This document shows positions 33,701 to 44,694 of a stretch of 64,000 nt of DNA, one piece after another (within the stretch, counting starts at the first letter, position 1; every line of letters starts with the position of its first letter). The notes beneath the pieces are model-generated. The model was given only the letters and a program-made list of their open reading frames with translations, had not been told where the DNA came from and searched no databases. The DNA lies in the NCBI RefSeq assembly GCF_011075055.1, contig NW_025401177.1:1-64000 (forward strand), given 5' to 3'. A program made the translations under genes and the position numbers. The stretch comes from Mangifera indica. Taxonomy: Eukaryota > Streptophyta > Magnoliopsida > Sapindales > Anacardiaceae.

Positions 33701-36700
33701 ATTGGTGGCAACCCAAACATGGAAACTAATTACAGATATAATCAATGCACCAACCCATGTTTGTGTATGAACAGGCACAAAAAACAGATAGAAAAGTTGT
33801 TAGACAGCATCACATAGATTGCTTCCCTTAGATTCATTTCTCTGAAAACTTCTGAGGTCAGTAAAGGCTCTGATCTGAAAATTAATGTCTTATCATAGAG
33901 AAAAAAGTTGAAACAAACACTGACCTGAGCAAATTTAGCTGTTGTAGAATTGAATGATGAGCATTTTGATTCTGAAAAAAATACCCATATCAAAAATATT
34001 AATTGGATGTTGATAAAACAAACAGGAAACAATTAGTTTAGGAGGAACCATAGAAGAGTCAGTAAACGCACTCGAAGTAAGAGAGGAATGTGCCAAATGT
34101 TTGGAACATCATGAATATTGAGAATATTAGCAATCTGGGAGAAACCATAAAATATAAGATGACAAATCAATTAAACAGAATCTGATCAAAAGTCAAAGAA
34201 ACAAACTTCAACACAATTTACCGGGACATGGCAGAACTGAGAAAGTTTCTCCTTTGTATTTGCCAACAAAGGCTGCAATAGGATAGCCAATTAAAGAAAT
34301 TTCAAGTGTTAACCATCGTTTTAACTATTGAGACGATTTGGATTAGAACACATAAAATTTAAATCATATTATCCCAACCAATAATTAGGTAGCACAATAA
34401 TTTGGTGCATCTAAACCACAATAAAGCAAACGGTTGTTATCAATATAAAACATCACATGCATGTGGGTAACAGACAAGGAAAGAGATGAACCTGGGCAGA
34501 GCGACATGCCAACAAATGAGGTGTCAACCCTAATGCTCTCAATTCCCTAACACTGTGCTGTGTAGGCTTAGTTTTCTAATGAAAAAAATGTGACAGAGAA
34601 AAATTAAAGAGAATAAAGCAAGAATGAGAGAATAATGAGCCAAATACTGAAAAAAGAAACAATTTCAAGGCAAATATATAATGAATTTCAAGTAATATTA
34701 TAAACAATAGGACAATATGAACAAAGAAAATATTGTGGTATGAACTTTGGAAGAACCATACTTAAAAAACTAGCTGTTGAAATTGAAAAGTCCAAAGTCA
34801 TATAAAATCCACACCAGAAGCTCATATTTTCCAATGTAGGATCCAAGTCTCATACTTTGTACTTGAGATCCTAACATACCATCACGCTCTGCAGCCCCGG
34901 CGCCCACGTAGGCTAATTATGTGCTAGCTTCCGACTAGCCTGAGGTGAACACTACAATGTTGGTGTTATCATCTGCGCCGCACGATTGCAACTGAGAGAC
35001 ATGATGGTGGCTTTGATACCAAATGATATGAACCTTGGAAAAACCACACCTCAAAAGCTAGTTATTGAGATTGGATAACCCAAAACCATATAAATCTCAC
35101 TCTAGAAGCTCGTACTTCTTGATATGGGATCCAAATCTCATACCTTGTACTTGAGATCCTAATATATTGCATATCTCATATAAATGTTTGCAGAAAATTA
35201 TGGAGTATTACTTGCTCGCCAACGACACCCAGCACAGGTATTAGGCTCACGTGAATGAGACAAAAGTTATCTGGACCTGAGGGAATAGAAAGTTAAAGTA
35301 AGAAAACACTGCAAAATATGTTGGAGATTATAACCCAGTGCATATGAAAAGCACATGATTGCACATCAAAGAAATAATTTCTGAGTTTCCATTAAATTGG
35401 TGAACAGTAAAATATTGCATTAATACATCTAAAAAATTGGAAAGATTCATCTATGTGGCACAAAATCATCCACATATAATGATAACCCAATTATTAAACC
35501 ATTCAATCAAAATCAATTATACCATCATGTAAATAATACATCATATTTCATTAGACTTCTTAAAAATGTACAGGACATAATTAAGTGTCTATATGAATCT
35601 AAATAACACATAAATTTATCATAATAAGCGCAACTTACCAACTGAAAAAGATAGCTGTCGCAAAGCCTCAATGAATGGCATTGATTCAATGTCCCCTGGA
35701 AAAAACAAGTGTCAACCAAAACAAGAAATCACCAATTTTTTGTGCACCATAAGTCTCTTTTGTATCAGGAAACTCTTACCAACAGTTCCCCCCAACTCAA
35801 TCACACAAACATCTGCCGGTCCCTCTTTACCATCCACAGGAATAGCAGCAACAGACTCAATCCAATTCTTGACGGCGTCTGTGATGTGTGGAACCACCTG
35901 GAATCCACCCAAGAGTGGCAAAAATCTAAGTCACCAGTGTTTTTTTAATACAATTAAAATATAAGAAAAACATTTTTCAGCATAAGAAGCATTACCTGAA
36001 CTGTCTTTCCAAGATAATCACCTCTGCGTTCCTTCTCAAGGACAGACTGATTTAAAGTGAAGAAGATTGGTTGTTTTTAGTAACACAAACAATTAAGTGG
36101 ACTTCATACATTCTCATTTATATTTATAAATTCAAGCACCTGATATATCTTTCCAGTGGTGATGTTGTTATCTCTAGTAAGAGTAACATCCAGGAATCGT
36201 TCATAGTTACCCAAATCTAAATCCACCTATATAAAATAAATAAATAAATAAAGTGATAACTTGTAGCATACTGCTTGATATATTATATCCATAACTTCCG
36301 AAATTATCATGTATGCCAGAGTGTATACTATTAAAACTTCTTGACAAGTAAAATTTATATCGAAGGATAAGGGAAAACCTCTCCACCATCGTCAAGAACA
36401 AAAACTTCCCCATGTTCGAAGGGAGACATGGTACCAGCGTCCGTATTAAGGTAAGGATCTGCCAGAGATAAAAGATAGTTACAACAATTGACATGCAAAA
36501 AGAAAACTAAATAATGAACTTAAAACAAAAGGAATAGTTCCGATAAAGATTCCGGTTAAGGTTCAAAACAAGAAAAAAATTAGTGAGTTCATAGAAAAAG
36601 CAATTAAATAACTGAAAATGAAAGACAAACACAGACTTCCAATATGAAATGAAGCAAACTAAACCAACCTCGAGCACAAATATTAAATTTAGTAAAGCAA

Positions 36701-36920
36701 CAACGCTTTCAAAAAAAAAAAAAAATCGGATTCCAACAAAAATTTTGCACAAAAATGATATCAGAAATTAAAAAAAAGAAAAGGAAGAGCAGAGAAGAGA
36801 ACCAATTTTGATGGAAGTGACTCGAAGACCGCAGGCCTTGAGGACGACACCTATGCTGCTGGCTGTGACGCCTTTACCCAGACCACTCACTACTCCTCCT
36901 GTAACCAGGACGAACTTCAT
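30732..36920 (-). CDS. CTPS: CTP synthase, 22 exons
   Basis: It makes CTP from UTP, ATP and glutamine in the cytosol, the last step of de novo pyrimidine nucleotide synthesis. Exons (minus order): 36803-36920, 36379-36458, 36140-36226, 35996-36046, 35780-35897, 35639-35695, 35212-35276, 34492-34575, 34222-34272, 34072-34134, 33925-33971, 33522-33591, 33312-33374, 33105-33194, 32969-33007, 32500-32649, 32336-32413, 32153-32238, 31823-31871, 31642-31722, 31281-31374, 30732-30796. All introns are GT-AG. The total is 1,686 bases, exactly 561 residues, normal for plants. The N-terminal synthetase domain has the P-loop region [18 protein letters not shown] and the [15 protein letters not shown] block. 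The C-terminal glutaminase domain has [11 protein letters not shown], the nucleophile Cys in GICLGMQ, and the His-Glu pair in [11 protein letters not shown]. No lesion is seen. Intron 7 is enlarged by a TRIM insertion. Confidence 0.97.
34736..35164 (-). mobile_element. TRIM retrotransposon inside CTP synthase intron 7
   Basis: A complete 429-bp element. Two direct repeats of 141 bp, 35024-35164 (5' LTR on the minus strand) and 34736-34876 (3' LTR), are similar throughout. On the minus strand they start (TG/TA)TTAGGATCTCAAG and end TTCATA(T/C)CA. Directly after the 5' LTR and a two-base gap comes TGGTATCAAAGC (35010-35021), a primer-binding site differing by one base from the initiator-Met tRNA match TGGTATCAGAGC. 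The host pentamer CAATA (minus strand) flanks both sides (35165-35169 and 34731-34735). The inner region is only about 150 bp with no gag or pol, which defines a terminal-repeat retrotransposon in miniature. It shares the transcription orientation of the host gene and lies clear of the splice sites (exon 7 ends at 35212, exon 8 starts at 34575). Confidence 0.92.
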
Positions 36921-39078
36921 CTTCTGTATTTTGAGCTATTACAGTACTAGTCTCAAATGTATCTCTGTGGTTTGTAGACCAAGTGTTTATGCTTATGTGT
37001 TAGCGGGAAAAGATTAAAGAAGAAGATTGCACACGAGCCCCCTCCTTGGCTCCTGAAAAGGTCGCTTTTCGCTTTTAAACAAACCTAGAAAGAAAAATTT
37101 TGGAAGTTTTGGCTTTCAATCAACGCCGCCTTATAGATCAACTCTATGCTGCCACGTGAACATTTACAGCATCTGTCTTTTGGCTTTCTTTTGATTAGTC
37201 AAAACTCCTTTCTAATCTAGAATTAAAATTAAATTTATTTAATAAAGACTAAATATATGTTTTACTTTCAACCATAATCTTTTACTAATAAAAATTTTTT
37301 TATTGACCATAGGCATATTCTTACAAAAGATGCCCGCAACTTGTTGATATTTCTTTTGCCTTTTACTGGTTACGTCATTAGGATTCCGACATCATTGATT
37401 TATATGCTTCAACTGGCTCCACCCTTTTTTGATTCTTAAACGTGCATGGTGCTATCGCGGTAGAATAAACGAAGGTATTATCCCATGCATTTTCCTAAGA
37501 CTGAATAAGCACTTTAATTGGCTGAAGAGATAATTATAAACAGCAGCTCAAGCTCAGGTGCATAACAGAAGAAAAGAGCATCCAAACCAGAACCCTTTGG
37601 AAACGGTAGAGAAAAATAGACTACCGTATGCGACTTTCATCCCGTGTAAGACACTCATTCACATCTCTCTACCCGGAAATGCACTTCTTAACGTAGCTAT
37701 TAAGATTTCAAAACCAGCAGGGCCCAAAAGATAAATTTGAGTGACAAAAAATATGAAATCCTTAATTCGATAATATGGGATTGAGATCCATCACTTACAT
37801 ATCAAAATCAAACCCAAATTCGGTCGCTTTAGAAGAATAAAAATATTCAATTCTGAAAGGACTATCCAGCTGAAATACGGTTCCTTTAAAAGGATAAAAA
37901 GAGAAATCAAAACCTATAGCTGATTGAATCAGGCCTCCATAAAGTGGTTTATTGACTAGACAAAGAAATTTATCTATTACTTTTTCTTCACCAAGTTGCC
38001 TTGCCCAAATTCTCTTAATAATGAAGAAATTATAATGTTCATCAAATTATAGTAGGAACGTAATAAAGTAGTACGGCTTCCCCATTTGTTTATAATGGAA
38101 AATAACATAAACTTATCCAGTACCATGGTCTCACAGAGTTAGAGTCTCCATACTAGTTGCTTGATGAACAGCTTATCCCACACAAATCTTCGGATGATTT
38201 GTTAATTCCACACAAAAATATTACAAGCAAGAGGTTCCAGAAGAGAAACTGTCTAAAGCCATAAACAAAAAATTCTTATACCTCCAACACTGAAATTTTA
38301 CATAATTCTTTGAAATTCATCAGTATCGGATTAAAAGAAAGGATCGAGAAAGTTTTGGGAAGGCCATATTTGTTCCTTCACTAACATATCCACCTAACTC
38401 TATTGCTAGCAATCTCCAGGTGATCGGGAAAAGTAGAACAATATCAAAGTTGGGACAGCCAAAGCAATCACAAAATAAAGGTAAAAATTCGGGGCTACAC
38501 AGATGCATACATAAGTCATTACAGTAAAAGAATCATGGAACAAACTCAACTCTGACAATAATAACAGTAGACTGGCAAAATCTGTTGCTAAAGTGATTCC
38601 ATACAATTGGAAGATAATTGTGTTCGCAGGCGGGAGCCATTCACAACATTAAGAATGAGAAACACAACAAGAGCGGAGCAACAAGACAAGATGAAGAAGA
38701 AAAAGGAGATTGACAATCACTGAGGAAATATGCAAAATGAAGAGGATTGCAATCAAATCTAGAAATTATTATAAACAAATGAAATTGATTTTACTTCCAA
38801 ACTCATCTCTGATATTACTTAAAATCACAATTCATGTTCCATTTACCCGGAAAAAAAATCCCGACTCCGAGTAAAAATTTTAGTATGTGATACAATACTA
38901 ATGGGTATTATGAAGCAACAAAAGTTAAAAGAGCCAAAATAGACAATAAAATCAAAAGTATGACAGCCCCAAAAACTCTATAAAGGGGCGAATTGAGATT
39001 ATTGAATCAGATCTTTCAAAGTATAAGCCGACCATAAAAGGATTCTACCTTGCTTGCGAAAAAGCCGCAAACCTCAGT
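36921..39078. other. Intergenic, no gene found
   Basis: The first few hundred bases are the CTP synthase promoter and leader. The remainder has short open frames on both strands without recognisable proteins. The last part, before 39079, is the 3' UTR of the rps14 gene. Confidence 0.4.
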
Positions 39079-39526
39079 CTACCAAGAAGCCTTCTTGATG
39101 CCATTCAAAAGACCTTGGGATGCTAAACTACGAAAAACAATACGAGACATTCGAAATTTCTCGTATACGGCACGAGGTCGGCCAGTGAATATACAACGGT
39201 TTCTTACTCGTGTGAAGGAACTGTTTCTTGGCAACTGAGACAACTTACAGAGATATTTCTCTCGGATCTCAGAAGGAAGATCGGTATCTCTGTGAAGAGC
39301 TTTGTAAAGCTTTCGCTTCAATTCATATTTAGCAGAAAGCAATCTGCGTTTGTGGTCCTCTATATTTCGCTTCTCCGAAACCGTACTCATGCTCCTCCTG
39401 AATTCAAAAGCATATGAAGTTTTTCCTATACAGAAAAAAAAAAAAAAATACAGCGAAACTATGAAATTACCAGAAGTTCACGCACTGGGAAGTCATGCTG
39501 AAGATGTTTTGCCGGGCGAGAGCCAT
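39079..39526 (-). CDS. RPS14: Mitochondrial ribosomal protein S14 (uS14m), nuclear copy
   Basis: Exon 2 (39079-39397) encodes the whole mature uS14 chain: [20 protein letters not shown], then [20 protein letters not shown], ending [11 protein letters not shown], as in plant mitochondrial rps14. Upstream I found a short exon 1 (39471-39526, start ATG 39524-39526) encoding [19 protein letters not shown], joined by a 73-bp GT-AG intron that includes a poly-T run. The joined frame is exact and yields 124 residues. The added leader has Arg, Ser and hydrophobic residues and no acids, as expected of a mitochondrial import signal. The chain is a small-subunit rRNA-binding protein of the mitoribosome. 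In many plants rps14 is lost or broken in mitochondrial DNA and a nuclear copy serves instead; this is such a transferred gene, with leader and intron acquired after transfer. It appears intact. Confidence 0.92.
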
Positions 39527-40140
39527 GGATGCAGACAGATTCATCTGTTGTCAGTGGGAGAGACGATTCGTCTCGGACGAATAGAGGAGCAGGGTTTTGC
39601 GATTATCTTAATTTGGATGACCGACTGTAACAGATCGATAGAAGCCCATCAAGTGGCCCAAGCCCAAAATAAAGCCTCGGCTTTTAATTTAAAAATAGAA
39701 AGACAGGGGAATATGGAAACTATAATTGAAAAAAGAAAAAAAAGGTTGTATTATGTATATAATTTTATATATAAATAATTATATATTATTATATAATTAT
39801 ATAAATAATAATTAAAAATTAAATAATATTTAATTATATAATAATATATTATTATTTACGTATGAAACTATGTTTATAAATTATATATACAGTGCTATTG
39901 AAAAAGAAATGGACGCAGGAAGTGCAATGTACCCACTGATGATGATGATGATGATGGGTGATGAGTCTTGCATAAGAGAGGGATCACATGCACAAATGCA
40001 CATGCATTCTCCTCGTTCAGAGCGCTCTCTCTGCACACTGCAGTCTGCAGCACAATAATTGCTTGTCGCACAAGCCACTAGTTACTTCTCTCACCCCCGC
40101 AACGGCCACCATCTTCCTTTCAACTCTTCCGTTTTCTATA
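39527..40140. other. Intergenic between divergent rps14 and DUF1645 genes
   Basis: Shared upstream region of the two divergent genes. 39745-39880 is an almost pure A/T stretch with near-palindromic TAATTATATATTA strings. At 39940-39957 there is a short (ATG)n run. The leader of the DUF1645 gene probably begins after about 40000. Confidence 0.4.
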
Positions 40141-41331
40141 ATGGTTCTTCTTCCCAATCCTAACCCAAAAAATGACGAGCCAGAACCTAGTGATGGCTCT
40201 ATCGAAACGCAGCGTTTCAATGAAGACTTGGACTCAACATGTTCGACGCCCTACGTTAGCGCTCCTTCAAGTCCGGGCCATGGAACCGTCACAAGTGGCT
40301 ACTTCTTCAGTGCGCCGGCCAGTCCAATGCATTTTGTGCTATCTTCGGTTTCTTCAGCTTCGCGTCATTCCGCTGAGTCATCCATCTTGTCGACTCAGTC
40401 TGACTTCGAGTTTGAGTTCTCTTCTCGGTTCTCGAGCAATGGTTTTTTAGCCGCAGGATCAATGAGCTCGGCTGATGAGCTGTTTTTGAATGGTCAGATT
40501 AGGCCCATGAGGCTTTCGTCTCACTTGCAGAGACCTCAGATCTTGGTTCCTCTTATAGATCTGGACGTTGAAGAGGATGAAATGGGTGATCATAAAGACG
40601 TGGAAGAGTCGGTGAAAAGAGGGAGAGATCTTAAGCTTCGTTCTAGATCTCTCCACAGAAAAGCCAGATCTCTGTCGCCGTTAAGAAATCAAGAGTTTCA
40701 GTGGCACGAAGAGGATATTAACGTTGAGAGAGATATTAGTGAAAATGTTGAAGAGTTGCAAGAGTATGTGGAGAGAAAAGAGAGCGAAGCTGTATCAAAT
40801 GAAACGACACCATCATGTTCTGCTTCTTCCTCCAGGTCTTCGTCTTCTGGTAGGAACTCGAAGAAATGGATATTTTTAAAAGACCTTTTGTACAGAAGCA
40901 AAAGTGAAGGAAGAGGAAATGGAAAGGAGAAGTTCTGGTCTTCAATTTCTTTCTCTCCCAAAGATAGGAAACGCACTTCTTCTGATTTAACTCTATCTAA
41001 AGAAGAGAACCCTCCTCCTCATCCTCCTGTTGAAGTGCAGGACGATCAGAAGCAAAAGCAGAAGCAGAAGCAGAAGCAGAAGCGAAACGAGCAAGGCTCG
41101 ACTAGGAAAACGGTTAAAGGGAAATCGGCTAACGGTGTAGCCAAACGCAGAGTCCCGCTGTCAGCGCACGAGTTACATTACACGGCGAATAGAGCTCAAG
41201 CTGAGGAGTTGAAGAAGAGGACTTACTTGCCGTACAGGCAAGGTCTGTTTGGTTGCTTGGGGTTTAGTTCCAAAGGATACGGTGCGCTCAATGGATTGGC
41301 CAAGACACTGAACCCGGTCTCGTCGAGGTAG
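40141..41331 (+). CDS. DUF1645 family protein
   Basis: An intronless gene of 396 residues. The ATG at 40141 (MVLLPNPNPKNDEPE) is chosen over the in-frame ATG at 39988, because the extra residues look like translated leader and the family start lies next to the conserved CSTPYVSAPSSPGH and GYFFSAPASPMHF blocks. Further family blocks are FEFEFSSRF, SADELFLNGQIRPMRL, the Ser/Arg-rich RSRSLHRKARSLSPLR, and KWIFLKDLLYRSKSEGR. Near the end are a (QK)n repeat coded by an AAGCAG microsatellite (41050-41082) and the tail YLPYRQGLFGCLGF. The protein is mostly disordered and probably nuclear by its basic patches. The family is plant-specific, and I know of no established biochemical role; some members are stress-responsive. 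Confidence 0.87.
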   Translation: MVLLPNPNPKNDEPEPSDGSIETQRFNEDLDSTCSTPYVSAPSSPGHGTVTSGYFFSAPASPMHFVLSSVSSASRHSAESSILSTQSDFEFEFSSRFSSNGFLAAGSMSSADELFLNGQIRPMRLSSHLQRPQILVPLIDLDVEEDEMGDHKDVEESVKRGRDLKLRSRSLHRKARSLSPLRNQEFQWHEEDINVERDISENVEELQEYVERKESEAVSNETTPSCSASSSRSSSSGRNSKKWIFLKDLLYRSKSEGRGNGKEKFWSSISFSPKDRKRTSSDLTLSKEENPPPHPPVEVQDDQKQKQKQKQKQKRNEQGSTRKTVKGKSANGVAKRRVPLSAHELHYTANRAQAEELKKRTYLPYRQGLFGCLGFSSKGYGALNGLAKTLNPVSSR

Positions 41332-42424
41332 TCATGTCACCCGATGAACTTCTTAATTGTTTGTACATATGCTTCGCTTATCGTATTATTAAATAATTAT
41401 TATGATGTAATATATTTGTATCGGCTGTATTACTTTTTAGAATTCTTAACGTTTTTATCCAGGGGAGAAGTTATGTTTGGAATCATCGTGTTGTGATTTT
41501 GCTTCTTAAGCTGATGGAATATTGAAGTACTTGATATTAATGCCCTTTACCTTTAGGGTTGGTTTGGTGAATGTGTTATTATCAAAATAAAGATTCTATT
41601 TTTAAGATAGAATATTTAAAATATTATTAAATATAAATAATAATTATATTTGATAAAATTTAATAAGTATAAATAATTATTAATTTTGATTAAAATAACA
41701 AAAAATATTAATAAATTATTTTATTTAAATATTTTTATATTATTTATTATATTAATTAAAAATAAATTTATTTTTTAAAAAAATTAATAATTAATTATAA
41801 TAAAATCAAGATTATTTTGATAATATTTTAATATTTAAAATAAAAATAATAATTTATTTGTATTTATATTATTTAATATATCAGAAATTAAATAAAATAA
41901 CCGGAGATAAATTATTAAATTAATTTTTAAATTTTAGAATTAAAGGACCCTTAACATTATTGCTTACGGTAGATGTGACATTTTTGTGAATTAATCTCTG
42001 GCAATCTTCTTCATTTAGCTGGCCCAGATGGGCTTGTTTTTGTTCGGCGAGCTGTTAAGTGTCTAGTATTATCCAATATCCATGTCAAATTTAGATTGTA
42101 TCTAATTAGCCCCACGAGGGTGACTTCTGTATTGTTCGGTATGGATATGACAGTCACAGCCTTCAAAGGGTTTCTATGTGTCCTTTCTGGTTTGGGTTTT
42201 CTTAATACAAATTTTTCTTAGTTTGAGTGGCAAACAGAAAGTATAAATATATGAAAATGGGCAAGGTTAAAACTTTTGATTTAGGTAAATATTTTGGACT
42301 TAATAAAGTTTGCTTTTGGTAGGCAAATATGGGTTATTTGTTTTGTTTCTTAGGTTTGGAAAGAGTAGCAAGTAATTTTATATTCTATTAGATATTATAA
42401 TTACCATGAAAGATACTTTCGACA
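41332..42424. other. Intergenic, no gene found; AT-rich MITE-like patch
   Basis: 41560-41950 is a very AT-rich block bounded by 'agggttggtttggtgaatgtg' and 'aattaaaggacccttaac'. It looks like a small non-autonomous transposon with eroded ends. The rest is ordinary intergenic DNA. Confidence 0.35.
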
Positions 42425-42433
42425 ATTTAAGAG

Positions 42434-43121
42434 GGCCGAAAGATATATTCCCACCAAAGGTATGCTGCAAACTCAAATTAATATTTGTTAAAGTATTAAA
42501 AACTCAAATTTTCACTTATGAATAATTAAAATTAACATAAAAAATTAGTTCTAAGGTAAAATCGATAATATATTAAAAATTATAAAATATAATCTATTTT
42601 TTCTTTAGATTTAAAAAATTAACAATTTTTTTCAGAATTAAACTTTAAAAAATCTTATTTTCCCTCTTGCTAGGTATCCATTTTTAGTGAGTTTTCTCCA
42701 ATCATCTTTCTCTCTTTGATGATCTTCTCTTCCTTTCCCTTTCTCCAAAGTTTTTGTTTTTGGCGAAAATGTATCAATGATGAGGACAACATCGTCATCA
42801 AATGTGATGAAGACGTTATTTTTGTTAAAGACGAAGACTCTAGAGAAGATAATTGGAGGAAGAAAAGGTCAAAGAAAAATTGTCAGAAAGAGATGGGATT
42901 TTGTAAAGTTTAAGGAGAAACAGTTAGTTTTCTAAATTTATAAAAAAAATAGATAATATTTTATCATTTTTAATATATTATTAATTAAATAATAATTTTA
43001 TTTTTAAAATTAATATTTTTAGATTAATTTTAATCATCTGTGAATAAAAGGTTAGTTTTTTTATTACTTAACAGATTTCGGTTCATATTTATATCGTACC
43101 TTGGGAAAAAACTCTTTTGGC
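42434..43121. mobile_element. Mutator-like long-TIR element, copy E
   Basis: 688 bp, starting ggccgaaagatatattccca and ending in the inverse ccttgggaaaaaactcttttggc. The flanks atttaagag (42425-42433) and ttttaagag (43122-43130) form a 9-bp target duplication with one mismatch. The inner region carries the family phrases plus an acidic-looking GATGAAGAC run at 42780-42850. It encodes no protein with similarity. Confidence 0.8.
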
Positions 43122-43549
43122 TTTTAAGAGACGATAATATTATTGGTATAATCAGGCGAGGTCCCCACTGCATTATTGTGTGCCCAAAAGTCCAACACAC
43201 TCATCCTTACTCTACTCTCTCTAGTACAGCCTTCCAATTAATTGACTGTAATAAAGCCTATATTTATCCGGCGACTGTTATAGAATAAACCTACAGGAGT
43301 TTAGTTTGTGGTTTTTAAAAGTTGGTAATCATAGTAAGACTCAGAAATTTGGACGGTGGTGGTGTTGAGCCCAGCCTTGTGATCCACTGGTAACTCAGGA
43401 TTCAGTTTTCATTTTGGAATTTCATGACGCTGCGATGACTTTCTGATAACCGCCATGGACACGCGCAACTCCAGCCAATAGAACTCAATGAGTTGAAATC
43501 AGAAAAAACATTTGAAGGATTCGTCGTCTTCGATAAGGACAAGAGATTG

Positions 43550-43870
43550 AGTGTGGCATTGTTTAATCAGTTATCCAATGAATCAATTATTTTGGTTCTG
43601 CTCCGCTAACTTATATGGCTCAACCACTCTTCTGTTGTATTTGTTGAATATAGGGTTAGATTTGAGTTGAGTCAGTTTGAACTCAGTTGGATCGAGTTTG
43701 AAATAAGCTAACCTTAGTTGAATTCGATCGAGCTTAAATTTAAATTGATTCGATTCGAATCTAATCTGATATTCAACAAATACAGCAGAAGAGTGGTTGA
43801 GCCATATATATTACCAAAGCAGAATTAAAATAATTGATTCATTGGATAACTGATTAAACAATGCCACACT
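43550..43870. repeat. Foldback: 102-bp inverted repeat with 117-bp loop
   Basis: 43550-43651 (agtgtggcattgtttaatca ... tttgttgaatat) is repeated inversely at 43769-43870 with roughly nine in ten bases matching; the mismatches cluster in one patch near the middle. The loop carries a fragment of another small repeat (start agggttagatttgag, end gattcgaatctaatct, themselves inversely related). An RNA across this region would form a long, mostly paired stem. It is not related to the GGCCAAAGG family by sequence. Confidence 0.85.
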
Positions 43871-44050
43871 GGCCTTAGTCGAGCTCAAATTCAAGCAACT
43901 CATTAGATTTTTTAATTAAAATTTTTGATACAAAACGATGTCATTTTGATTAAAAAAACGAGTCGAGCTCAAATTCAATTCGATCGAGTCCAAAACAAGT
44001 CAGCCTTAATTGAGTTTGAACTCGACTCAATTCGAATCTAACCTTAATTA
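43871..44050. repeat. Fragment of small dispersed repeat (family 3)
   Basis: Shares long stretches with 56285-56605: cttagtcgagctcaaattcaa, gattttttaattaaaattt, and aaaacgatgtcattttgat, followed by a terminus gactcaattcgaatctaacctta. It appears to be the right part of a MITE copy whose left part is seen in the loop of the neighbouring foldback. Confidence 0.6.
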
Positions 44051-44694
44051 AATGATTTACACTACATTTGACATAAGGGTTAATAAAATTAATGATTTAT
44101 TAAAAATTTTGAAATAAAAATTCAAGTTTAAGTCTTTATTATATTTATAAAATTTTAATTTATTTAATACAAGAGTTATAGATTTGAGTTTGAATTTTTA
44201 TTATCTTTATAAAATTTTAATTTATAAATATAAATTTTTATCACATTTATAAAAACTTTAATTTATCTAATATAATAATTTTAAATTTTATTACTATAAT
44301 TTAAATTTATTTATCTAATAAATATAGATAAATCTCGGTTAACCAAAAAAAAAAATTGTACCATATTTCTCTACTTTTTGCCAATGTTTTGCCATTCCAG
44401 GCAATCGAGTTGTACAATTACAATACCAAGAAAGCGACGTCGTTTATTCCAGGCCCGGAGATGGAGCGGTTCTTTCTACCAGCTATTTTCTTTAAAAAAC
44501 GAAATAGAAAAACGCTACTCACCGACAAAAAAAGGAAACAGAAGAACGTAGTTTTTTTTCTCATTTCCCTTGTGCGTAAGCATAGAAGAAAACATAGCAC
44601 ATAGATACCTGTGTCTGTCTCCATGGCGGAGATTTAGTAAATATTTCGTTAATTGATGTAAAATTAAAATGAAATGAGATGAAGGTAATTGAAG
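44051..44694. other. Intergenic; AT-rich then leader of the next gene
   Basis: 44100-44330 consists of degenerate short repeats of 'tttataaaattttaattta'. From about 44360 the composition becomes genic and probably includes the promoter and 5' UTR of the gene starting at 44695. Confidence 0.4.

Noticed and set aside
34877..35009. Possible gene inside the TRIM element
   Set aside because: The inner region is only about 130-150 bases with no meaningful frame.
39988..40140. N-terminal extension of the DUF1645 protein
   Set aside because: The 51 extra residues are Cys/His/Ser-rich translated leader; conservation begins after the ATG at 40141.
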